This document shows positions 56,205-64,000 of a stretch of 64,000 nucleotides of DNA, piece by piece. Origin of the DNA: Botryotinia globosa (lineage: Eukaryota > Ascomycota > Leotiomycetes > Helotiales > Sclerotiniaceae); assembly GCA_014898425.1 (NCBI GenBank), contig RCSZ01000001.1:3720001-3784000 (forward strand). The letters are read 5' to 3'. Under the pieces are notes generated by a model that was not told the DNA's origin, ran no database searches, and worked only from the letters and a program-made list of their open reading frames with translations. Both the position numbers and the translations under genes were made by a program. Within the stretch, counting starts at the first letter, position 1. Each line of letters starts with the position of its first letter.

Positions 56205-59200
56205 GCTTTAATGATACGAATGGCCGAAAAGTAATGAAAATTTACATCTTCGAATGAAAGAGTCTCATTGACCTCTACATACAGCTTTCTCCAAAGTATG
56301 ATCGCCAGGAAAATGTAAATCCAGCACTTATTATCTACATAGGTATTTAGGGAAGAGAGAAGGAACAACCACTTCCGAGAAACACTTACTTTCCCAATAC
56401 CAAACCTCACCGGGATACACAAAAATGAATGCCATATCACAGAATGGATACAATCTTATAGTAAATTTCCCCATTCCCGCTAAACTTTATGGATACCTAC
56501 CTAGTAGTAGCAACCCCTTATCACTGATAATTCTCTTGACATGATCAACTTCCACTGGACCATCTCGAGAAAATCTACACCCTCATAATCGCACTGTATC
56601 TGATGTATTATATATAACGTTATGAATTCATATTCTCTTCCTCTTTCTCTCCCAGCACACAATTACAATCACAACCCAACCTATAAAAAGAGCTACGAAC
56701 AAATCGGAACAAATAGATAAATAAATAACCCCATCTCTCATCTACATATACCCCATCTAGTATATTAACTCACTCCAACCAGTCTATTCGGTTACTGTGC
56801 GTAGAATATTCTGTGTGTGATTATAAAATGAAGGTAATGAACGAATAGTGGTGAGAAAGTATGAGTATGTATATGCGTATGAGGGTGAGGAAATACTTAT
56901 ATTTTCATACCTATCTTATTCCTCAGTTCAAATCATATGATTTTTTTCATCTTTCAACGCTACATGAATCTACTTTCGTATTTCCTTTCCATTTCCCCTT
57001 TTTCCTTCCCTATTCCGCTCCTCCAACCCTCCTTCTTACTCGCATCCCCCCCCCTTTTTTACAAAACTTCCTCATCTTCCTCCCTTTCCCACAAACCCAG
57101 TGAATCCACACACCCCAAAATAGAAAATCCAAAAATAGATCTCGCCAACCCATTCACTCTCTCCTTCCGCGTATCCATTCACACTCACGCACTCGCCTAT
57201 TCACTCCCGTCCACCAAGCACACACACATTCACACATACCTCTAAATCAACCAATCAACCCTCCCTATCATACCTGAAACACCTATCAGTTCCCTCCAAA
57301 AGTGAATCTCTCTCTCTCTCTCAACCACCAGGACATATATGCATTCATGAATCTAAAAATAGATGTACACTTATTCACATATCTACCTGCCTGCCCATCT
57401 ATCCATACACCTATCTCACCACACAACAGATACTCCATAACCATATAACCATATAACCATATAACCACGGTTAACTCAACTCAAGCCTGAATCCACCTCA
57501 ATACCTCCAAATCTTCCTACCTCCCCTTCAAAATCTGCTCATCAAATCTCAGCTCCAGCCTCATCTCTAGTTCTATTCTATATTTATTTAAATCCAAATC
57601 TAAATTCAAATCCAAATCTAAATTCAAATCCACCTCATAACTCCCTCCCCCCGCCATCTAAACATCTTCCCCCTCATTAGTTCATCAGTTTATCAGTTCA
57701 AAACCACATGCCCAATCATATCCCCAACACATTCACATTCACATTCACAATCCCGAATCCAATCTCAATCCTAATCCCAAACATAAATTTTGATCCCAAA
57801 TCACATGCCCACTGGCACTCGCACTCGCACTCGCACTCCCACTCCTACTCCCAATCAGCTTCACAATAAAAACTCTCCATCCGAACCCCTAATTCCAATC
57901 TCGATTACATTCACAAATTCAATTCTGATTTCAAAATCATAGGATTAGATTAGATCAAACGAAATTACATTCACAATCTCTACTCCATACTTCTTCCCTT
58001 CCCTTCCCCTTCCCCACATCGCTTATTATTCTATTGTATCATTCTCTCATTTCGGTTTCTATTGCCCACTCCCCTATATGTCTCTTCTCTACACTTCAAC
58101 TCCCATCCATTCAACTCCCCTCTCCCTCCTCCCTCCTCCTCCCTCCTCCCTCCCCCCATCTCTCATTCCACCTACAAACAAACAAAATAACCCATAACCC
58201 ATAACCCACAACCCACAACCCATTAACAATCATCCCCAATCCTCCAACCTTCAATCCTCCAACCTCCAATCCTTCAACCTCCAACCTCCAATCCATCCTC
58301 AACATTCTTTCTTTTCCTAACAAATAAATAAATGAATCAATGAATAAATGAATAAATGAATAAATGAATAAATGAATAAATGAATAAATGAATAAATGAA
58401 TCAATCAATAAATGTACATTTAAATAAACTAAATGAGTCAATATAGATAAGCCAATATAAATGAAATCAAATTAATCTATTTATTTATCAATCTATTTAT
58501 CAATCTATCTATCAATCTATCTATCAATCTAAATCTACCTATCAACCTACCTATCAATCTATCTATCACTATCAATCTACCTAACAAATGAAACGGCGCA
58601 TTGCCGTCTTCCCTACACCTGTAAAAGTAATATAAGTAAAGGCAAGGAAAGAGAACCAGACAGATGGACAGCGAACAAGGTATCACAAAGTAGGTATCAC
58701 AAAGTAGGTATCAAGCAAATAGATGAAACAACACATACATCACATACACACATCACTACACCACACACATAATCACATAATCAATCAAGCAAATAAAATT
58801 GATGGAGAAACAAATAGATTCTTCATCGATAATAAAACCAACACAACACAACGTTTGGGTCACACACACAATTTGAATCAATGAGGATTCAAACGGGAGA
58901 CTCACCAAAAAAAAAACTTCCCCAATAACAACCCAATCCAGCCAAGGAAAAAAAGAATGAGCAAAACGATAAAAAAAATGTATCTGTAAACCCACGGCGA
59001 AAGAGCCACTCATTCAATGATATCCCCATACATATCCCTAGAATCCTTTATTATAAAAGGACACACGAAAGAATTTAAACCATCCCACATTTCCCTACCA
59101 AACCACTCCAAATATCATAGTATGAAAAAGAATAGAGAATATAACAATACGTTTCGAACCAAAGAAATCCACGACCATAGCGTCATGACTATTGCCCCTG

Positions 59201-59305
59201 TGCGATAGCTGCTACTATAATCTCCTTGAAGTGAGGGTACCCAAAACCCCTCCTCCAATCCATGATTGTGCCGGCGACTGAAAGAAAACAGTCTTTGTTA
59301 TCCAT
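56205..59305. other. Long non-coding region rich in simple repeats
   Basis: No gene is supported. Repeats seen: CATATAAC units at about 57440-57466, AATCCAAATCTA-type units at about 57587-57630, CACTCG units at about 57815-57835, CTCCTCC tracts at about 58118-58155, CAACCTCCAATC units at about 58245-58292, and CTATCAAT units at about 58478-58578. The plus strand is strongly C/T/A-biased. Part may be the 3' untranslated region of the CPC-1 gene. Confidence 0.5.
58320..58410. repeat. 8-bp microsatellite, unit AATAAATG
   Basis: About ten tandem AATAAATG octamers with AATCAATG variants. Confidence 0.9.
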
Positions 59306-60088
59306 TCACGTTCTTCGCAAAGCCTTTTCTTTCCAGTGCGCCACTTCGGCAGTGAGCCTTGTGATTTCATCTTCAAGTTCTTCCATGCGTTGCATCTTTC
59401 TTTGACGAGATTTTCGAGCGGCAAGAGTGTTGCGAGCACGTTTCATTGCGACGGTGTCGTTAGAATCCTCAACGATGATAGGGGGTAAAGCCTTGGATGG
59501 TTTTCGAATACCAGAAGTAGCTGACATGGGAGATGTTGCCGAACCAGATTTGCGACGGGGATCCTTTTTAGCGTTTAGTTGTTCGGCGACTTCGAGTTCT
59601 TCTTCGACCAATAAAGGAGAGTTGGTCGCATTTGCTTGCTCAAAGTTCTCTGCGTCTGGGAAGAGAGAGAACCAAGGATCGCCAGATTGAACGGTGGGAT
59701 TGTCGTCGAGACCATCTTGACCGACGAAAGGCGAATCTTGGTATTCGAAAGCAGGGGACTCGTTGTAGGTTGACGGAGTAGTCAAGTTTGTAAACGCAGC
59801 CGAGTTGGGAGCAGAGGCAGTGGCGAAGGTATCGCGAAGAGAAAGATCGCGAGGTGAAACGAAACTCATGTTGGTGGTGGAGCTTGAAGACGACAAGTTG
59901 TTGATTGGATCATACATGGTTGGAATGGCAGGGGAAGAAAAGGCCGAAGAGTATGAGTTTTGTGTCGAGGATCCACCCTCGAAAGGAGTGAATTCATCAC
60001 CGAAAAGATCCATGTCTGAATGTGAATGTGAGTCACTGCGCAAACGTATGTGTGAATGATCATTTATTGAATTACCTTGGAAAGCCAT
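59306..60088 (-). CDS. cpc1: GCN4/CPC-1 type bZIP activator of amino-acid biosynthesis
   Basis: Master activator of the cross-pathway (general amino-acid) control; nuclear. Exons 60088-60076 and 60015-59306, intron 60016-60075, 240 residues. Seen: start MAFQDMDLFGDEFTPFEGGS, a Ser/Thr-rich activation region, WFSLFPDAENFEQ (an acidic-aromatic activation patch), and the C-terminal bZIP MKRARNTLAARKSRQRKMQR with zipper MEELEDEITRLTAEVAHW. The basic region is that of Gcn4. The ATG at 60088 is the only in-frame ATG near the conserved start. The same frame stays open upstream to at least 60724 without an ATG, so it is treated as leader. Its leader carries upstream ORFs, implying translational control through eIF2 phosphorylation. 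Confidence 0.9.
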   Translation of the reverse strand: MAFQGNSINDHSHIRLRSDSHSHSDMDLFGDEFTPFEGGSSTQNSYSSAFSSPAIPTMYDPINNLSSSSSTTNMSFVSPRDLSLRDTFATASAPNSAAFTNLTTPSTYNESPAFEYQDSPFVGQDGLDDNPTVQSGDPWFSLFPDAENFEQANATNSPLLVEEELEVAEQLNAKKDPRRKSGSATSPMSATSGIRKPSKALPPIIVEDSNDTVAMKRARNTLAARKSRQRKMQRMEELEDEITRLTAEVAHWKEKALRRT

Positions 60089-60380
60089 GTTTGGAGTTCG
60101 CGGTATGCTCCCAGATGATTGTGAAAACAAGGGTACTTGAGGACGAGATCGCTGAGGTTGTTGCAAAGGTGCTGGAGAAACAGGAGCAGAAGCGTAAAAA
60201 TGCTGATGCTGAACAGGCTGCGCAGGAGAGGTGAACCGATGGGTGAAGGCCGAGTTGGAAGAATGTCCAGTAGATTGTATGATCGCTGCAACTCTCTGAT
60301 TCTGAGGCAATGGGGAAGCAGATGCGAGATGAGATGAGTGACGACGATTTTGCGCGGTCAAGACAGATGCAGTGGACAAA

Positions 60381-60533
60381 CTAGGGGTACGATGAACGTT
60401 CGGTGTTCTGCTCTCGTAAAGAACAAAGTCCTGTTGCGGTTGATCTGGCTGAACCGGATTGTTCAGATACTGATTGTTGGATGGTTGAAGTGTTGATGCC
60501 GGCAGGCTCGATGAATTGGAGTTGGGAAGCCAT
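60381..60533 (-). promoter_or_regulatory. Upstream ORF 2, 50 codons
   Basis: ATG at 60533, stop TAG at 60381; the peptide starts MASQLQFIEPAGIN. It ends about 290 nt before the main ATG. Position and length fit the inhibitory second uORF of cpc-1/cpcA leaders (inference). Confidence 0.7.
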
Positions 60534-60720
60534 GGTGATTGAGAATCCGTGGTGAAAGAGTTGAACTCTTGGGGGAGTATTGTTGCGGTGGAAGGACTAA
60601 AGCTGCTGAAAGCGTTGCTAGAAGTCAGATTTTCCTGAGAGGGAAAATTTGGAGTTGAAGGGGGGTTGAGTGAGGTGGGAATGTTTTGATTGGTTGAGGA
60701 AGGAATATTGACTGATGGAG

Positions 60721-60783
60721 TCAACTGAGGTGTGATCTGGAGGATCGATGATTTAGAACATGTTGGATAACCTGTTCTCTCAT
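60721..60783 (-). promoter_or_regulatory. Upstream ORF 1, 20 codons
   Basis: ATG at 60783, stop TGA at 60721; peptide MREQVIQHVLNHRSSRSHLS. A two-codon ATG TTC TAA (60761-60753) lies inside it in another frame. Corresponds in position to the reinitiation-permissive first uORF of GCN4-type leaders (inference). Confidence 0.7.
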
Positions 60784-63020
60784 GTAAAGTATTATTGTAG
60801 TCGGATATTTTGGCGGTGGTTTGGTTGTAATTGGGGTGATGTGTTGTTGTTGTTGTAGTTGTTGTAGTTGTTGTTGTATTGTGTGGTTGAAAGATAAAAT
60901 GATGAGAGAAAAAAGATCAGAAAAGAAAAAAAAAAGGTGGTATGGCTGGGGAAAATGATATTCTTATGCGAGTTGTGTGAAGGTTAGTAAGCAAATGGAT
61001 CCTACCGAGAAAGGTTATTTGTTAACCTTACTTGACTGGGAATGAATTCAATTTACATCGAATTTTAATAAATATGTTAGGGTTAGGAAATGTATTAAAT
61101 TTACATGCAGAGTATACAGTCGATGGATTTAATTGGATCCTTTTCCGTCTGTTCGATGTTTTGGCGTTTTCTTCGAATCTTTACAAGTATGAGTCACCGT
61201 GATAGTGATGGTTACTTTGGTCTGTAATGTTATCCGTATTATCAGCTGTCGGTCTGTAATGTTATCCGTATTATATTAGCTGTCGGTCTGGAAGTGGAAG
61301 TGGAAGTGAGAGTGAGAGTGAGAGTGACGGGAGAGTGAGGTGTGAAAGATGTGGTAGTGGTGATGTTTCTCTTCCCTCTCTCTTCTCTTCTCTCTCCACT
61401 CATACTACATAGACATACTACATACATCCTACATACATCCTACATACATCCTACATACATCCTACATACATCCTAGGTAGACATGTTTAATCTTCTATTT
61501 TCCATCTTCTCTTCATATCGACCTCTTGGTGGCCTATTAATCCTTGTTCGACACCCTCATACGGTCATAGGTTACACCCTGTGAAAAGCCTTACTCACTA
61601 GTAACTACTCCATTTTAAGATGACATCTGACATCTCATGCCGCCATTACCTCGTAGAATCGGGTATGATGGAAAGACGTGTGATGTTGAAGTGTGATTAA
61701 TCCTCCATTTCTATACACATATATACATATTAGGTAGATGTATAAAATGAGAAACTATCATGTCAAGACTACTTACTGCACTTCTTTCTTCCCTCCTCTT
61801 TACAAGATCATCATCCACATCATCCAACTCATCCAACTCAAACCACGACACAACTCAGGGTTGCACGCCCACCACATCCATCATCCACACACAGTCTCAG
61901 GGTTGCACGCCCACCACATCCATCATCCACACACAGTCTCCCTCCCTAACCCAAACCATCTCGCCGACCGACCAAAGAAAGCCGCCATGGCCCATGGCGT
62001 GAAATAAATGGAGCCTTTCTTTCTTTCTCTCGAGTCTCGAGTCTCTCCTGTACGGAGTAGTCTGTACCTAAACTTTAACTTTCGTAGACGGACCGGAAGG
62101 CCTTGTGCAAAAATTAAGAAAATTCCTCGGATTGGTTCTTGCCCCCCACTTTCCATTTCCATTGTGAATCGTGATGCGTACTCTTAAGATGTAAGATGTG
62201 AGATGTAAGATGTAAGATGTAAGAAGAGGAGGAATGGATTGTGGGTGGATTGTGTATACGCACACTGCGCCCTTTACTTTACTTTCCTCTCTCTGCGAAT
62301 TTTGATGGTGGATGATGGATGATACATATCCAATATCCAATATCTAATATCCAACCATTCAATATCTCATATCAATTCTTACCCGTTTACTCACGCAGTG
62401 CTTACATACATCCATACTTACATACATACATTCATCCATCCATCCATCCATTTATCCCCGCCCCTTCCACCCTTCCACCCTCCCTCATATCCCCTGTTTA
62501 TGAAAAGTTTACTAGCTGGGTGTACTATCCATCCCATCCGTGTGACTCGCAAATTCACAATCACTTCTGCATGTACTGATAGTCTGGTACGTACCAATGG
62601 AGTCTGCATACCTACCATCCACTCACTACTTCTACGGAGTCACTACTTCTACTCACTACTCCCACTCACCACTCCCACTCACCACTCCCACTCACTCAAA
62701 CTAGGTAGCTATGTAATTCAAACAATCAAACACAAACGATGAAACGATGAAACGATGAAACGAATGCCAACCCCTCTCGATTTCTAAGCTGAAAAGTATG
62801 ATGAATGCACCATGTACTTACTTACTGTCCAGTCTGTACTCTATCTGAATGGAGAAGAATACGTACACCAAGTATACTCACACTTCTGCTTACGAAACCG
62901 TGCAGCTACCGGTTTATATGTATGTCCTAGGTATGCGTCCTTGTTGTTGTCTATTGGATTGGATTGGATTGAGCAGTCTCCATCTGCATCTGTCTATTGA
63001 GTATATATTCAATTTATGGG
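60784..63020. other. Upstream and intergenic region with simple repeats
   Basis: No gene is supported. It likely includes the CPC-1 promoter. GTT units (CAA on the sense strand) lie at about 60843-60878, a 21-bp TCGGTCTGTAATGTTATCCG duplication at about 61230-61275, GTGAGA units at about 61296-61326, five CATCCTACATA units at about 61422-61474, CATC units at about 62430-62450, and CACTCACCACTCC units at about 62655-62695. Confidence 0.5.
61855..61938. repeat. 42-bp perfect tandem duplication
   Basis: Units 61855-61896 and 61897-61938 (start TCAGGGTTGCACGCCCACC) are identical; a recent duplication in non-coding DNA. Confidence 0.9.
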
Positions 63021-63371
<351 letters not shown>

Positions 63372-64000
63372 TATCGATCTTGAGACTCAATTATTTTACA
63401 TTTTTCATTTTTCAACTTTCGTTTTTCGTTAATCGGTTTTTGTTTTTGTTTTAATTTCTGCTTGCGAAGATGGATGGGGTGGAATGAAATGAAATGAAAT
63501 TGCTTGATGAGGATACGACACGTGATTTTCACGTGAATTACTAGGTTCACTATAAAGTTCGCCACAATTAAATTTTTCTCTCTACGGAGATTTAAGAGGT
63601 TTAGACTTTTTTTTTTTTTTTTTTTTTGGTCTAAATTTACTTTATACTTTATTTGACTTTCTGTCTTTCTTTACAGTTTTGTGTTTTCAAGGGTTTCATA
63701 CCCTATCGTTAGATACTGGGTCTAGTGTTTGATTACTAGTGTGGTGTGGTGTGGTGTAGTGGATGATTGAGAGTTGAGTTGAGTAGAGTATATATAGTGT
63801 ATATTCTATTCTATTCTATGCTTTGTTGGAATCTTTCTTGGGTGTTGAAGATTATGGTGTGGTAGCACCGCGATTGAGGGATTGAGGGTTTTTGTGGAAG
63901 AGGGGGGAGATTTTAGTTGCTGGCTGGTGGTGCTGTTTTCTGCGCTTTGGGTTTGTAGATTCTTTCTTGACTGGTGAGGGATTGTTTTTTTGTGTGGGTT
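63372..64000. other. Non-coding end of window
   Basis: No gene is supported. A T run of about 20 lies at 63608-63627. GTGGT and TTCTA short repeats lie at about 63740-63820. It may be the promoter of a gene beyond the window. Confidence 0.45.

Larger units (their letters stand above)
60089..60783 (-). promoter_or_regulatory. CPC-1 mRNA leader with upstream ORFs
   Basis: About 700 nt between the first upstream ATG and the main ATG contain only three ATGs on the sense strand, each opening a short ORF out of frame with the main gene. Long leaders with two main uORFs are the known device for translational control of GCN4, cpc-1 and cpcA. The true transcript start is not visible. Confidence 0.75.

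Noticed and set aside
59306..60724. A 472-residue CPC-1 protein starting at 60724
   Set aside because: The first codon there is TTG and no in-frame ATG exists before 60088; the stretch contains uORFs typical of the leader, so the 240-residue form was called.

Overview
The window is nuclear DNA of a filamentous ascomycete. Genes carry short introns (about 48-80 nt, GTATGT/GTAAGT donors, CTAAC/CTAAT-like branch sites), and the proteins are typical of ascomycetes. One 5S rRNA gene stands alone, as 5S genes do in filamentous fungi, and the transposons are very AT-rich as expected after repeat-induced point mutation. The protein flavour suggests a leotiomycete of the Botrytis/Sclerotinia kind; that placement is inference. 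All gene models below were spliced by hand, and reading phase was checked across every junction.

Positions 1-32,900 are mostly conserved housekeeping sequence: MCM7 (5' end cut by the window), a TMEM135-like membrane protein, a small coiled-coil ORF, PEX20 and SEC13 (divergent), an F-box protein, an MFS transporter, a pentapeptide-repeat protein, condensin CAP-H with a complete 5S rRNA gene inside one intron, a sodium/calcium exchanger-type transporter, and CNOT9/Caf40. Gaps between them hold microsatellites and minisatellites but no convincing genes.

Positions 33,000-45,000 hold a large bZIP factor with two mutually exclusive sets of 3' exons, an HNH-type protein with 19-residue tandem repeats, and a CCCH-RBR ubiquitin ligase whose second intron contains a small inverted-repeat element.

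Positions 45,800-56,200 form a decay island: a cytochrome P450 pseudogene, an alpha/beta-hydrolase pseudogene split by a 2.2-kb AT-rich element that sits in a TA target site, a NACHT/ankyrin-type pseudogene that ends at a second AT-rich element, and a Harbinger-like MITE flanked by TAA.

Positions 56,200-64,000 are largely non-coding, simple-sequence-rich DNA. They contain one clear gene, the GCN4/CPC-1 type bZIP regulator, with a long leader carrying upstream ORFs in the arrangement used for translational control of this gene in other fungi. The housekeeping genes do not form one pathway. The neighbour pair PEX20/SEC13 shares a promoter region, as does CAP-H with the exchanger.
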